64,000 nucleotides of DNA, taken from contig NZ_AP024678.1 in the NCBI RefSeq assembly GCF_025999095.1, positions 1,395,527 to 1,459,526 of the forward strand, in the 5' to 3' direction. The position numbers and the translations under genes are program-made. Position 1 is the first letter of the stretch. Each line of letters opens with the position of its first letter. The stretch comes from Thermosynechococcus sp. (GTDB lineage: Bacteria; Cyanobacteriota; Cyanobacteriia; Thermosynechococcales; Thermosynechococcaceae). Of the stretch, positions 31,899-40,747 are shown piece after piece. The notes below the pieces were generated by a model. That model ran no database searches. It saw nothing but the letters and a program-made list of their open reading frames with translations, and was not told the origin of the DNA.

Positions 31899-32855
31899 CT
31901 AAGCTTCCACCATCATAGGCGTATAGGGTACGCCCAGCCGCTCAGCAAAGTCAGGAATTGTCCGCTGCAGCCCGGCGAGGAGAGGCACGGTTGGTTGCCA
32001 GCCCAACACTGTGCGCGCGAGGGTAATGTCGGGACGACGGCGCTGCGGATCATCACTGGGCAGGGGCTTAAACTGAATTTCCACCCCTGGATTAATCAGG
32101 GCCTGGATTTTTTGGGCGAGCTCTAGCACTGTGTATTCATCGGGGTTGCCGAGGTTCACAGGGCCAATGTGATCGCTATTCATCAGCCGAATTAACCCTT
32201 CCACCAAATCGCTGACATAGCAAAAGCTACGGGTTTGGGAGCCGTCCCCATAAACCGTGAGGGGAATGCCCTGCAACGCTTGGACAATAAAGTTGCTGAC
32301 GACGCGGCCATCGTTGACCTGCATTTTCGGGCCATAGGTATTAAAAATCCGGGCCACGCGAACATCTACATTGTTTTGGCGGTGGTAGTCCAAGGTAAGA
32401 GTTTCTGCCACTCGCTTGCCTTCGTCATAGCAGGAGCGCACACCAATGGGGTTGACATGCCCCCAGTAGGACTCAGGTTGGGGATGCACTTGGGGGTCAC
32501 CATAGACTTCTGAAGTTGAGGCCAGGAGAAATCGTGCCTTCACGCGTTTGGCCAACCCCAGCATGTGGAGTGTGCCCATGACATTGGTTTTAATTGTTTT
32601 GACCGGATTGTATTGGTAATGAACCGGTGAGGCGGGGCAGGCCAGGTGATAGATTTGATCCACCTCCAGGCGAATTGGATCGGTGACATCATGGCGGATC
32701 AGTTCAAAGTTCGGATGACCTATCCAGCGCAAAATGTTGCGCTTCGTACCAGTGAAGTAGTTGTCTAGGCAAATGACCTCATGACCCGCTTCCATCAGCC
32801 GATCAACGAGATGGGAACCAATAAACCCAGCGCCGCCAGTCACTAGAATGCGCAT
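31899..32855 (-). CDS. UDP-glucuronate decarboxylase (UDP-xylose synthase) family
   Basis: This 318-residue short-chain dehydrogenase/reductase-type protein has the NAD-binding [10 protein letters not shown] motif (residues 7-16), STSEVYGD near 113-120, and the catalytic Tyr143/Lys147 pair in YDEGKR. The segments [20 protein letters not shown] and [11 protein letters not shown] are characteristic of UXS-type decarboxylases rather than dTDP-glucose dehydratases. It begins a minus-strand unit with ugd and rnhB. The product UDP-xylose would feed extracellular polysaccharide synthesis, perhaps linked to the hps-like cluster elsewhere in the window. Confidence 0.88.
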   Translation of the reverse strand: MRILVTGGAGFIGSHLVDRLMEAGHEVICLDNYFTGTKRNILRWIGHPNFELIRHDVTDPIRLEVDQIYHLACPASPVHYQYNPVKTIKTNVMGTLHMLGLAKRVKARFLLASTSEVYGDPQVHPQPESYWGHVNPIGVRSCYDEGKRVAETLTLDYHRQNNVDVRVARIFNTYGPKMQVNDGRVVSNFIVQALQGIPLTVYGDGSQTRSFCYVSDLVEGLIRLMNSDHIGPVNLGNPDEYTVLELAQKIQALINPGVEIQFKPLPSDDPQRRRPDITLARTVLGWQPTVPLLAGLQRTIPDFAERLGVPYTPMMVEA

Positions 32856-32947
32856 TCCGATTGCCTCAGTGCACTGATTTATGCCTCTGCCTCAGCTTAG
32901 CATGAGTTTGTAGGCAGCCAGTGCTATATGGATTTCCGCTGCCGACT

Positions 32948-34258
32948 TTAGGAACCAAACTTGAGAGGACGTCCGCGCACAGCAGTATTCACTTGCCCTT
33001 GGCTAAACACAACCTCACCATTGACAAAGGTGTACACTGGCCATCCTGTCAATGACCAGCCCTCAAAAGGACTCCAGCCACACTTGGTGAGAAGTTCCTC
33101 ACGGCGCACTGGGCGATAGGTCTGCAAATCCACGAGCACCAGATCTGCATCGTAACCGGGGGCAATTTTCCCTTTGTTGGGAATTTCATAGGCCGCAGCA
33201 ACAGCAGTGGACATCCAGCGCACCACTTGCGGCACAGTACAGCGGCCTGCCATCGCTTGGGTCAGCATGAGCGGCAAAGAGGTTTCTACCCCCGGCATAC
33301 CAGAGGGGCTCTGGGGATAGGGCTGCGCCTTTTCCGCTAGGGTGTGGGGGGCATGATCGGTGGCAATAAAGTCAATGACGCCATCGAGTAGTCCTTGCCA
33401 GAGTTTTTCATTATCTACTGCTGTGCGCAGGGGTGGGTTCATTTGCGCCAGGGAACCCATTTTGGCGTAGGCCTCTGTGGTCAGTAGCAGGTGTTGGGGA
33501 GTGACTTCCACCGTTATCCAAGGAAGTTTGTGCTCGCGCAGAAAGTCGACTTCAATCCCTGTGGAAAGATGGAGAATGTGTAGGCGGCGTTCGTATTTAC
33601 GGGAGAGCTTCACGGCTAACTGGGTGGCGTTGAGGGCAGCAATCTCATCTTGAATTTGCGAGTGTATGGCCACATCGGTAATGCCAGCAAATTGTGCGCG
33701 GCGGGCCCGGATGCGAGCCTGATCTTCAGCATGGACAGCAATGAGGCGTTTGCCCTCACTAAAGATACGGTCTAAAATTGGCTCTTCGTCCACCAAGAGG
33801 GGCCCGTGCATTGACCCCATGAAAATCTTGATACCGCAGACGGGGTGGACGGTGTTGAGGACGGCAAGGTTATCCTGAGTGGCGCCAATGAAAAAACCAT
33901 AATTCACGACACATTTGGCGGCGGCACGGGCCAGTTTATCATCTAGGCTCGCCTGATCAATGGTTAGGGGGCGGGTATTGGGCATTTCCAAAAAGCTGGT
34001 GACCCCCCCCTTGGCACAGGCACAACTGGCGGTGAACAGATCCTCTTTGTGCTCTAAGCCGGGTTCGCGAAAATGCACTTGTGGGTCAATTACCCCTGGC
34101 AGGAGGGTTAAGCCTGTGGCATCAATGACCGTATCGCCGGGGTTCACAGTGACGCGCTCTGCTACTTCTGCAATGCGATCGCCCTCAAGGCGCACCTGTT
34201 GCTGGCGGAGTTCTCCCTCTGGGGTACAAATCACCGCATTTTGGATCGCGATCGCCAC
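32948..34258 (-). CDS. pyrC: Dihydroorotase (amidohydrolase family)
   Basis: The 436-residue protein resembles class I dihydroorotase, which closes the pyrimidine ring from carbamoyl aspartate. Later metal ligands are present: Lys in GIKIFMGS, His in IAVHAED, His in ILHLST, and Asp in ATDHAPHT. The usual first HxH motif reads DPQVHFREPG, with Gln60 in place of the first His and His62 kept. I believe this variant is common in cyanobacterial homologues, but its activity is worth checking. The gene is divergent from ndhA across 192 bp. Start ATG at 34258 is preceded by AAGGAGAA. Confidence 0.88.
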   Translation of the reverse strand: MAIAIQNAVICTPEGELRQQQVRLEGDRIAEVAERVTVNPGDTVIDATGLTLLPGVIDPQVHFREPGLEHKEDLFTASCACAKGGVTSFLEMPNTRPLTIDQASLDDKLARAAAKCVVNYGFFIGATQDNLAVLNTVHPVCGIKIFMGSMHGPLLVDEEPILDRIFSEGKRLIAVHAEDQARIRARRAQFAGITDVAIHSQIQDEIAALNATQLAVKLSRKYERRLHILHLSTGIEVDFLREHKLPWITVEVTPQHLLLTTEAYAKMGSLAQMNPPLRTAVDNEKLWQGLLDGVIDFIATDHAPHTLAEKAQPYPQSPSGMPGVETSLPLMLTQAMAGRCTVPQVVRWMSTAVAAAYEIPNKGKIAPGYDADLVLVDLQTYRPVRREELLTKCGWSPFEGWSLTGWPVYTFVNGEVVFSQGQVNTAVRGRPLKFGS

Positions 34259-34406
34259 CCTGTTCTCCTTAAAAATTGGCTCTGCTATTGAGAATCTTAC
34301 TGGCCTGTGAAACCCAAGGACACAAAGGATAAACTATAAACATCTGTAATACCTGTGGTGATAAAAATTTGACCCAAGTCTATCTTCTTAACGGAGATAA
34401 AACCTT

Positions 34407-34412
34407 TATACT
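34407..34412 (+). promoter_or_regulatory. Candidate ndhA operon -10 box
   Basis: TATACT lies 38 bp upstream of the ndhA ATG (34451). A TTGACC at 34369-34374 is too distant to serve as its -35 box, so the assignment is tentative. The pyrC-ndhA spacer otherwise holds only AT-rich sequence. Confidence 0.35.
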
Positions 34413-34450
34413 GTAGAGCGTGTCTGTAGGTGGGGCGCGATCGAATCGCT

Positions 34451-35569
34451 ATGGAATCTGGTATTGACTTACAGGGGCAGTTTATTCATGCGTTGGAATC
34501 CCTTGGCCTTTCCCATGATCTAGCCAAGCTACTTTGGCTGCCCTTGCCAATGTTAATGATGCTAATTGTGGCTACGGTGGGCGTCCTGGTGGCCGTTTGG
34601 CTAGAGCGGAAAATTTCTGCTGCTGTGCAACAGCGGATTGGCCCTGAATACATTGGCCCATTGGGGATTTTGGCACCCCTGGCCGACGGGCTCAAACTGA
34701 TTTTTAAAGAGGATGTTCTCCCCGCGAATACCGATCGCTGGCTGTTTACCCTTGGTCCAGCAGTGGTCGTGATTCCCGTCTTTTTGTCCTACATTATTGT
34801 CCCCTTTGGCCAAAACCTACTGATCTCCAACTTGGCAATGGGGGTCTTCCTCTGGATTGCCCTATCAAGTATTGCGCCCATTGGCCTACTGATGTCGGGC
34901 TATGCCTCCAACAACAAATACTCCCTACTGGGCGGACTGCGGGCAGCGGCACAATCCATTAGCTACGAAATTCCCCTTGCCTTAGCAGTGTTGGCAGTGG
35001 CCATGATGTCCAATGGCTTGGGCACGGTGGAAATTGTCGAGCAGCAGTCGGAATACGGCATCCTCAGTTGGAATGTCTGGCGGCAGCCCATCGGCTTTTT
35101 GATCTTTTGGATTGCCGCTCTAGCAGAGTGTGAGCGCCTTCCCTTTGACTTGCCGGAAGCCGAGGAAGAACTCGTGGCCGGCTACCAAACAGAGTACGCG
35201 GGCATGAAGTTTGCCCTCTTTTACCTGGGTGCCTACGTTAACCTTGTCCTTTCGGCACTCCTAGTCAGTGTTCTCTACTTTGGCGGTTGGAGCTTCCCCA
35301 TTCCCCTAGAAACCCTTGCCCATCTCCTGGGGGTGAGTCAAAGCAATCCCTTTTTGCAGATTGCCTTTGCAGTGGTGGGCATCACCATGACCCTGATTAA
35401 GGCCTACTTCTTCGTGTTTTTGGCAATTCTGCTGCGTTGGACCGTGCCCCGTGTGCGTATTGACCAGCTCCTAGATCTGGGCTGGAAATTCCTATTACCA
35501 GTGGGTCTAGTGAACTTACTGCTGACCGCTGGCTTGAAGCTGGCCTTTCCCGTAGCCTTTGGCGGCTAA
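34451..35569 (+). CDS. ndhA: NDH-1 subunit 1 (NdhA)
   Basis: NdhA is the heel subunit of the thylakoid NAD(P)H/ferredoxin-plastoquinone oxidoreductase and contributes to the quinone pocket. The protein from ATG 34451 ([11 protein letters not shown]) has 372 residues and about eight membrane helices. Conserved loops are [17 protein letters not shown] and [22 protein letters not shown] in part. An upstream in-frame start at 34430 would add seven residues, but MESGIDL is the usual N-terminus. It opens the ndhA-I-G-E operon. Confidence 0.96.
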   Translation: MESGIDLQGQFIHALESLGLSHDLAKLLWLPLPMLMMLIVATVGVLVAVWLERKISAAVQQRIGPEYIGPLGILAPLADGLKLIFKEDVLPANTDRWLFTLGPAVVVIPVFLSYIIVPFGQNLLISNLAMGVFLWIALSSIAPIGLLMSGYASNNKYSLLGGLRAAAQSISYEIPLALAVLAVAMMSNGLGTVEIVEQQSEYGILSWNVWRQPIGFLIFWIAALAECERLPFDLPEAEEELVAGYQTEYAGMKFALFYLGAYVNLVLSALLVSVLYFGGWSFPIPLETLAHLLGVSQSNPFLQIAFAVVGITMTLIKAYFFVFLAILLRWTVPRVRIDQLLDLGWKFLLPVGLVNLLLTAGLKLAFPVAFGG

Positions 35570-35597
35570 GACACTCCCATTTCTATGAGGTGACACC

Positions 35598-36188
35598 ATG
35601 AAATTCCTCAATCAGATTGCCAACTATGCCAAAGAGGCAGTGCAGTCGGCGAAGTACATCGGCCAAGGCCTCTCCGTTACCTTCGATCACATGCGGCGGC
35701 GGCCGATAACAGTGCAGTATCCCTACGAAAAGCTGATTCCTTCAGAACGGTTCCGGGGACGGATTCACTTTGAGTTTGACAAGTGCATTGCCTGTGAAGT
35801 CTGCGTGCGGGTTTGCCCCATTAACCTGCCGGTGGTGGACTGGGTCTTTAACAAAGAGATCAAAAAGAAAGAGCTCAAGCACTACAGTATTGACTTTGGG
35901 GTGTGCATTTTTTGCGCAAATTGTGTCGAGTACTGCCCCACCAATTGCCTTTCAGTAACAGAAGAATACGAACTGGCCACCTACGATCGCCACGAGCTGA
36001 ACTACGACAGTGTGGCCATGGGACGCATTCCCTACAAAGTGACCCAAGACCCAATGGTGACGCCGATCCGTGAGTTTGCCTACCTGCCGGCGGGGGTGAT
36101 GTCTGGCCATGATTTGCCGGCGGGTGCCCAACGGGCAGGGGAGCGTCCGGAGGCGATCGCCACCCCTGCTGAATCATCTGAGAACTAG
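35598..36188 (+). CDS. ndhI: NDH-1 iron-sulfur subunit (NdhI)
   Basis: The 196-residue peripheral subunit carries two 4Fe-4S clusters. The ligands are Cys63, Cys66, Cys69, Cys73 ([12 protein letters not shown]) and Cys103, Cys106, Cys109, Cys113 ([12 protein letters not shown]). These clusters pass electrons from ferredoxin to plastoquinone. The ATG at 35598 follows GAGGTGA at good spacing. It lies 28 bp after ndhA and 11 bp before ndhG. The C-terminal 25 residues form a non-conserved, polar tail typical of cyanobacterial forms. Confidence 0.97.
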   Translation: MKFLNQIANYAKEAVQSAKYIGQGLSVTFDHMRRRPITVQYPYEKLIPSERFRGRIHFEFDKCIACEVCVRVCPINLPVVDWVFNKEIKKKELKHYSIDFGVCIFCANCVEYCPTNCLSVTEEYELATYDRHELNYDSVAMGRIPYKVTQDPMVTPIREFAYLPAGVMSGHDLPAGAQRAGERPEAIATPAESSEN

Positions 36189-36199
36189 GAGTTGTTGCT

Positions 36200-36802
36200 G
36201 TGGACTTAGCCACCCTGACCCAAACGATGACCTTCTTTGCCCTTGCTGCTGCAGTGACTGTTGCCGCTCTGGGCGTTGTGCTCCTGAACAATGTTGTCTA
36301 TTCCGCCTTTTTGCTAGGGGTTGTGTTTCTGAGCATCTCTGGGCTGTATATCCTCATGAATGCTGACTTTGTCTCAGCGGCGCAAATTCTCATCTATGTT
36401 GGTGCGGTCAACGTTCTCATCCTGTTTGCCATCATGCTCGTCAATAAGCGCGAGGCCTATACGCCGGTACCCGGGCGCTGGCTGCGTCAGGGGGGGGCTG
36501 CCGTGGTCTCCCTGGGGGTCTTTGCGTTGCTGACGAAAATGATTTTGCAAGCCCCTTGGCAACTCAGTTCCCTGCCCCCCACCCCTGACAGCATCACCAC
36601 CATTGGCCAGCACTTTTTCAGCGATTTCCTCTTGCCCTTTGAGTTGGCCTCGGTCTTACTGCTGATGGCCTTGATTGGGGCAGTGGTTCTCGCCCGCCGC
36701 GAACTGGTCTTGGAGGCTGAACCCCCCCTCGGGGAAGAGGTGGTCCCCCCCTTGGAGTTACCGGAACGTCCCCGTGAACCTGTGGCCTTGTCTGAAAAAT
36801 AG
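36200..36802 (+). CDS. ndhG: NDH-1 subunit 6 (NdhG)
   Basis: This 200-residue membrane subunit corresponds to NuoJ/ND6. Five membrane helices are visible, from MTFFALAAAVTVAALGVVLL through ILIYVGAVNVLILFAIMLV to ASVLLLMALIGAVVLARREL. The pi-bulge helix region LYILMNADFVSAAQILIYVG is conserved. Start is GTG at 36200 with the context GGAGTTGTTGCT. It is placed between ndhI and ndhE. The proline- and glutamate-rich tail after residue 170 is variable in the family. Confidence 0.95.
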   Translation: MDLATLTQTMTFFALAAAVTVAALGVVLLNNVVYSAFLLGVVFLSISGLYILMNADFVSAAQILIYVGAVNVLILFAIMLVNKREAYTPVPGRWLRQGGAAVVSLGVFALLTKMILQAPWQLSSLPPTPDSITTIGQHFFSDFLLPFELASVLLLMALIGAVVLARRELVLEAEPPLGEEVVPPLELPERPREPVALSEK

Positions 36803-36811
36803 GGAAAGACG

Positions 36812-37117
36812 ATGCAGTTAACCTCTGTTTTGATCTTGGCAGCACTGCTGTTTTGTATTGGCATCTATGGTTTGGTGACCAGTCGCAATGCCGTGCGTGT
36901 GCTCATGTCCATTGAGCTGCTGCTGAATGCTGTTAACCTCAATTTAATTGGTTTTGCCAACTATCTGGATGGCCAGCAAATCAAGGGGCAAGTCTTTGCC
37001 GTATTTGTGATTACGGTGGCAGCCGCCGAAGCCGCCGTGGGGTTAGCAATTATTTTGGCCATCTATCGCAACCGCGACACTGTTGACATGGAGAAATTTA
37101 ACCTCCTGAAGTGGTAG
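36812..37117 (+). CDS. ndhE: NDH-1 subunit 4L (NdhE)
   Basis: The 101-residue NuoK/ND4L homologue has three membrane helices. The two buried glutamates lie in [13 protein letters not shown] and [18 protein letters not shown], as expected for the proton path. It is the last gene of the ndhA-I-G-E unit, 9 bp after ndhG. The following protease gene starts 76 bp later and could be on the same transcript. Confidence 0.96.
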   Translation: MQLTSVLILAALLFCIGIYGLVTSRNAVRVLMSIELLLNAVNLNLIGFANYLDGQQIKGQVFAVFVITVAAAEAAVGLAIILAIYRNRDTVDMEKFNLLKW

Positions 37118-37193
37118 CCTAGAGGTTGGAACTTGCTTCCCTCAATTGCCGTCTAGAGTACAAGAGCCAGTGTCAGCAAAGGGGCAATCACCT

Positions 37194-38363
37194 ATGACAG
37201 TGCGTCTTGGTAAGTCGGTCACTTATCTCTCATTAATGGCATTGGGGGCAGCTGCTGCCATGTTTGTCACCCACTTGATGCCAGCGTCAACGCCCTTGGT
37301 CACTCCCAGCTTGGCCCAGTTGCCGGCACCGCTACCGGCGGGAAATGACGTTAACTTTATTGCCCGTGCCGTTGAAGAGGTGGGCCCTGCCGTGGTGCGC
37401 ATTGATGCTTCCCGTAGGGTGCAGGCCCGTGTGCCGGCTATCTTTAATGACCCTTTCTTTCAGGAATTCTTTGGGCCGATGATGCCCCCCCGCAGCCGTG
37501 AAGAACGGGGTCTGGGGTCTGGTTTTATCATTAGTAGCGATGGCTTGATCCTGACAAATGCCCACGTGGTGGAGGGGGCCGATCGCGTTCAGGTGACGCT
37601 TAAGGATGGTCGTACATTTGAAGGGCGTGTATTAGGTCAAGACCGTCTGACGGACGTGGCGGTGGTCAAGGTGAATGCCAACAATTTACCGGTGGTGCGC
37701 CTTGGCAATTCGGATACTTTGCGCCCGGGGGAGTGGGCGATCGCCATCGGCAATCCCTTGGGACTGGACAATACGGTCACCGCTGGCATTATTAGCGCCA
37801 CGGGACGTTCCAGCGGCGATATTGGGGTGCCCGATAAGCGAGTGGGCTTTATTCAAACGGATGCTGCCATCAATCCCGGCAATTCGGGTGGCCCCCTGCT
37901 CAATCAGCGGGGAGAAGTGATTGGCATGAATACGGCGATCATTGGCGGTGCCCAGGGCCTAGGATTTGCAATTCCTATCAATACGGCGCGGCGCATTGCC
38001 AATCAACTCGTGGCCAATGGCCGGGTAGATCATCCCTTCCTCGGTATTCGCATGGCCAATCTTACCCCTGAGGTGCAGCAACGCCTCAACGCCAACCCCA
38101 ATAGTCCTGTGCGGGTGCAGGAAAGTTCGGGTGTTTTGATTTTTGAAGTCCTACCCAACTCTCCCGCTGCCCGTGCCGGTTTGCAACCTGGAGATGTGAT
38201 CCGTCGTATCAATGGCCAAAACATCACCAAAGCGGATCAAGTGCAGCAAATGGTGGAAAGCGCCGGCATTGGTCGCACAATGGACATAGAGGTGCGTCGC
38301 GGTGGCCAAAGCGTAACGGTGGCCGTCCAGCCGGCTCCCCTGCCTACCCAAGCGAGTCGCTAG
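37194..38363 (+). CDS. Deg/HtrA-family serine protease
   Basis: The 389-residue protease has an N-terminal signal or anchor helix ([18 protein letters not shown]), a trypsin-like domain with catalytic His123 (TNAHVV), Asp154 (LTDVAVV) and Ser231 (NPGNSGGPL), and one C-terminal PDZ domain (about 290-380). This design matches cyanobacterial HhoA/HhoB/HtrA, which degrade or refold damaged envelope proteins. I start at ATG 37194, because an upstream TTG at 37146 would add 16 polar residues before the signal. Which of the three paralogues it is cannot be settled here. Confidence 0.93.
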   Translation: MTVRLGKSVTYLSLMALGAAAAMFVTHLMPASTPLVTPSLAQLPAPLPAGNDVNFIARAVEEVGPAVVRIDASRRVQARVPAIFNDPFFQEFFGPMMPPRSREERGLGSGFIISSDGLILTNAHVVEGADRVQVTLKDGRTFEGRVLGQDRLTDVAVVKVNANNLPVVRLGNSDTLRPGEWAIAIGNPLGLDNTVTAGIISATGRSSGDIGVPDKRVGFIQTDAAINPGNSGGPLLNQRGEVIGMNTAIIGGAQGLGFAIPINTARRIANQLVANGRVDHPFLGIRMANLTPEVQQRLNANPNSPVRVQESSGVLIFEVLPNSPAARAGLQPGDVIRRINGQNITKADQVQQMVESAGIGRTMDIEVRRGGQSVTVAVQPAPLPTQASR

Positions 38364-38364
38364 G

Positions 38365-39378
38365 GTGTTGACGGCAGTTCTGATCATTCCCACGGGCATT
38401 GGCGCTGCCATTGGCGGTTATGCGGGGGATGCGATTCCCGTTGTTCGTGCCTTGGCCCAAGTGTGCGATCGCCTGATTACCCACCCCAACGTTCTCAATG
38501 GCGCCATGCTCTACTGGCCGCTGCCCAATGTCTGGTACGTCGAAGGCTATGCCCTGGATGAATTTGCCGCCGGCCATTGGGGATTGCTACCACCCCGGCC
38601 GAATCGCATTGGTCTGTTACTGGATGCGGCCATTGAACCAGAGCTGCAACTGCGCCATCGGCAAGCGGCAGCGGCGTGCTCGGCCACCTTGGGCTTAACC
38701 ATTACTGAACCGGTGATAACAGATGCACCCTTGGGGGTGCAGTTACAAACTGCTGCCTCCGGCAGCACATGGGGCACGGTGGCAAACGCCGCCAGTTTAC
38801 TGCGGTCGGCAGAAAAACTGATTCAAGTCGCTAAGGCCGAGGCGATCGCGATCGTGACTCGCTTTCCTGATGATCTGGGCACCGCAGCATTGCACCACTA
38901 TCGTAGGGGCCAAGGGGTCGATCCTTTAGCAGGGGCAGAAGCGGTCATTAGTCATTTGATTGTCCAGCACTTTCAGATGCCAGCCGCCCATGCCCCAGCC
39001 CTGCAACCCTTACCCCTCGAGGCGAGTGTCCATCCCCGCGCCCTGGCCGAAGAAATTGGCTATACCTTTTTGCCCTCGGTGCTGGTGGGGTTGAGTCGTG
39101 CTCCCCGCTACAGTTTAAGTGCCCCCCAAGCCCTGTGGCGCCAGGAGGTAGATGCGGTGATTGTACCCGCCACTGCCCTGGGTGGGCGGGGAATTCTGGC
39201 CTTTGCTCATCAGGGCATCCCCATCCTAACGGTAGCGAACAACACCACAACCCTCAATGTTACTGGGGCCGATTTGGGGATAGAGACCATTCCTTGCCAG
39301 TCCTATGGGGAGGCGATCGGCGTCCTGAGTGCCATGAAGGCGGGAGTATCCTGGCAAACGGTTACCACAGCAACCTAA
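38365..39378 (+). CDS. DUF3326-family conserved protein
   Basis: The 337-residue protein matches what I know as the cyanobacterial DUF3326 family, with IIPTGIGAAIGGYAGDA at the N-terminus, NVLNGAMLYW, and ALGGRGILAFAHQGIPILTV toward the C-terminus. No enzymatic role is established. Start is GTG at 38365, one base after the protease stop codon, so the two genes are tightly linked. Its stop codon is immediately followed by the truncated first member of the Rpn nuclease array, which marks the left border of that insertion or expansion. Confidence 0.85.
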   Translation: MLTAVLIIPTGIGAAIGGYAGDAIPVVRALAQVCDRLITHPNVLNGAMLYWPLPNVWYVEGYALDEFAAGHWGLLPPRPNRIGLLLDAAIEPELQLRHRQAAAACSATLGLTITEPVITDAPLGVQLQTAASGSTWGTVANAASLLRSAEKLIQVAKAEAIAIVTRFPDDLGTAALHHYRRGQGVDPLAGAEAVISHLIVQHFQMPAAHAPALQPLPLEASVHPRALAEEIGYTFLPSVLVGLSRAPRYSLSAPQALWRQEVDAVIVPATALGGRGILAFAHQGIPILTVANNTTTLNVTGADLGIETIPCQSYGEAIGVLSAMKAGVSWQTVTTAT

Positions 39379-39566
39379 AGCTGGCATTGAGTCTGGGGTT
39401 GATGCAATTGATGGTGCTGCCTGAGGCAGAGATGCCGCGAGTGGCGAGGTTACTGGCTGAGCGCACGCAGGGGGAAGCAGCCCCAAAGTCAGCAGTCATA
39501 ATAGAGTTAATCACGACGATTGTGTTGTACAAGTTCACGGAGCTGAGTCGGGAGGAGGTGTTGCGG

Positions 39567-39851
39567 ATGTTGGGGTTTACCACTGAGGAACTGAAGCGGA
39601 CACGGTTTTATCGGGAGGTGTATGCTGAGGCGCGGGCGGAAGGACTAGACGAAGGACGGCAGCAGGGACTGCAACAAGGAGAAGTGCTAGTTATCTTGCG
39701 CCTGCTGCGGCGGCGGTTTGGGAGTGTGCCTAGTGAGCTAGAGGAGCGGATTCAGCGGCTTTCTATTGCGCAGATTGAGGCTTTGGCGGAGGCGTTGCTT
39801 GACTTTAGGGAGCTGGGGGACGTGGCGGCATGGCTAGAACACTCCTGTTAA
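39567..39851 (+). CDS. Candidate stand-alone RpnS-like protein from copy 0
   Basis: The 94-residue frame starts MLGFTTEELKRTRFY at an ATG with GGAGGTG six bases upstream, an excellent ribosome binding site. In published Rpn systems a short C-terminal product made from such an internal start blocks the toxic full-length nuclease. In copy 0 the nuclease part is gone, so only this product could be made. It has a single GLQQ unit. Translation is inferred from the signal alone. Confidence 0.5.
   Translation: MLGFTTEELKRTRFYREVYAEARAEGLDEGRQQGLQQGEVLVILRLLRRRFGSVPSELEERIQRLSIAQIEALAEALLDFRELGDVAAWLEHSC
39666..39677 (+). repeat. GLQQ minisatellite, copy 0: 1 unit
   Basis: One 12-bp unit (gga ctg caa caa) lies between the GLDEGRQQ linker and the GEVLVILR segment. 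It matches the last unit type of the longer tracts. Confidence 0.85.
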
Positions 39852-39858
39852 CTTATCC

Positions 39859-40740
39859 ATGCGCCGCGATTCCCTCTTTTACCAACTATTTGCCCAACTG
39901 CCCCAAACCCTCTTTGACCTGCTGGGCACAGACACCCCTCAGGGGTATCGTTTTGACTCAGTCGAGCTGAAGCAAACCGCCTTTCGCATCGATGGCGTCT
40001 TTGTGCCCCCTGACCCTGCGGGCACGGTCTATTTCTGTGAGGTGCAGTTTCAGCGGGATAACACCTTCTATGAACGCTTCTTTGCGGAGATTTTTCTCTA
40101 TCTGCGCCTGTATCGCTCCACCTTTGCGGACTGGCAAGCGGTGGTGATTTATCCCAATCGGCAAACGGAGCAAGAGTCTTTTGACCCCTATGACCTGTTG
40201 GTCCATAGTCCGCGCCTGCGCCGCGTCTATCTCAATGAATTGGGGTCACCGGAGAGCTTGCCCTTGAGTGTGGGGTTGATGCAATTGATGGTGCTGCCTG
40301 AGGCAGAGATGCCGCGAGTGGCGAGGTTACTGGCTGAGCGCACGCAGGGGGAAGCAGCCCCAAAGTCAGCAGTCATAATAGAGTTAATCACGACGATTGT
40401 GTTGTACAAGTTCACGGAGCTGAGTCGGGAGGAGGTGTTGCGGATGTTGGGGTTTACCACTGAGGAACTGAAGCGGACGCGGTTTTATCGGGAGGTGTAT
40501 GCTGAGGCGCGGGCAGAAGGACTAGACGAAGGACGGCAGCAGGGATTGCAGCAGGGATTGCAACAAGGAGAAGTGCTAGTTATCTTGCGCCTGCTGCGGC
40601 GGCGGTTTGGGAGTGTGCCTAGTGAGCTAGAGGAGCGGATTCAGCGGCTTTCTATTTCGCAGATTGAGGCTTTGGCGGAGGCGCTGCTTGACTTTAGGGA
40701 GCTGGGGGACGTGGCGGCATGGCTAGAACACTCCTGTTAA
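39859..40740 (+). CDS. Rpn-family PD-(D/E)XK nuclease, copy 1 (DUF2887-GLQQ2-DUF4351)
   Basis: The 293-residue protein has the Rpn/DUF2887 nuclease core with Asp45 (FRID) and Glu61-x-Gln63 (CEVQF), the D-ExQ form of the PD-(D/E)XK site. A helical middle (residues 136-220), a type-A linker (GLDEGRQQ), two GLQQ units and a DUF4351-like end (LRRRFGSVPSELEERI...WLEHSC) follow. Family members are described as recombination-promoting nucleases and as toxins acting against phage. Its ATG lies 7 bp after copy 0, with no Shine-Dalgarno in front, whereas the internal ATG 40444 has a strong one. Confidence 0.87.
   Translation: MRRDSLFYQLFAQLPQTLFDLLGTDTPQGYRFDSVELKQTAFRIDGVFVPPDPAGTVYFCEVQFQRDNTFYERFFAEIFLYLRLYRSTFADWQAVVIYPNRQTEQESFDPYDLLVHSPRLRRVYLNELGSPESLPLSVGLMQLMVLPEAEMPRVARLLAERTQGEAAPKSAVIIELITTIVLYKFTELSREEVLRMLGFTTEELKRTRFYREVYAEARAEGLDEGRQQGLQQGLQQGEVLVILRLLRRRFGSVPSELEERIQRLSISQIEALAEALLDFRELGDVAAWLEHSC
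40444..40740 (+). CDS. Candidate internal-start product of copy 1 (98 residues)
   Basis: In-frame ATG (Met196) with GGAGGTG at 40431-40437 and 6-nt spacing. It would yield MLGFTTEELK... with two GLQQ units and the C-terminal domain, matching the gene-within-gene antitoxin design known for Rpn proteins. Confidence 0.45.
   Translation: MLGFTTEELKRTRFYREVYAEARAEGLDEGRQQGLQQGLQQGEVLVILRLLRRRFGSVPSELEERIQRLSISQIEALAEALLDFRELGDVAAWLEHSC
40543..40566 (+). repeat. GLQQ minisatellite, copy 1: 2 units
   Basis: Two 12-bp units (ttg cag cag, then ttg caa caa variants). Relative to the other copies the interior of the tract is missing. Confidence 0.9.
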
Positions 40741-40747
40741 CTTATCC

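Larger units (their letters stand above)
39379..39851 (+). pseudogene. Rpn-family gene, copy 0, lacking the nuclease domain
   Basis: Homology to the six full copies begins within about 10 bp after the DUF3326 stop codon, at the codons for LSLGLMQLMVLPEAE. This corresponds to residue 136 or so of the full proteins. The whole PD-(D/E)XK region (Asp45, Glu61, Gln63) is therefore missing. The rest is intact: helical middle region, type-A linker (GLDEGRQQ), one GLQQ unit, and the DUF4351-like end WLEHSC. A long frame upstream fuses it to out-of-frame DUF3326 sequence and should be ignored. The internal ATG at 39567 could still be used. Confidence 0.85.

Noticed and set aside
37146-37193. N-terminal extension of the Deg protease from TTG
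   Set aside because: It would place 16 polar residues before the signal helix; the ATG at 37194 is a better start.
39135-39851. A 238-codon ORF that appears to fuse new sequence to Rpn copy 0
   Set aside because: Its first 75 codons are the DUF3326 gene read in another frame. Homology to Rpn starts only after the DUF3326 stop.
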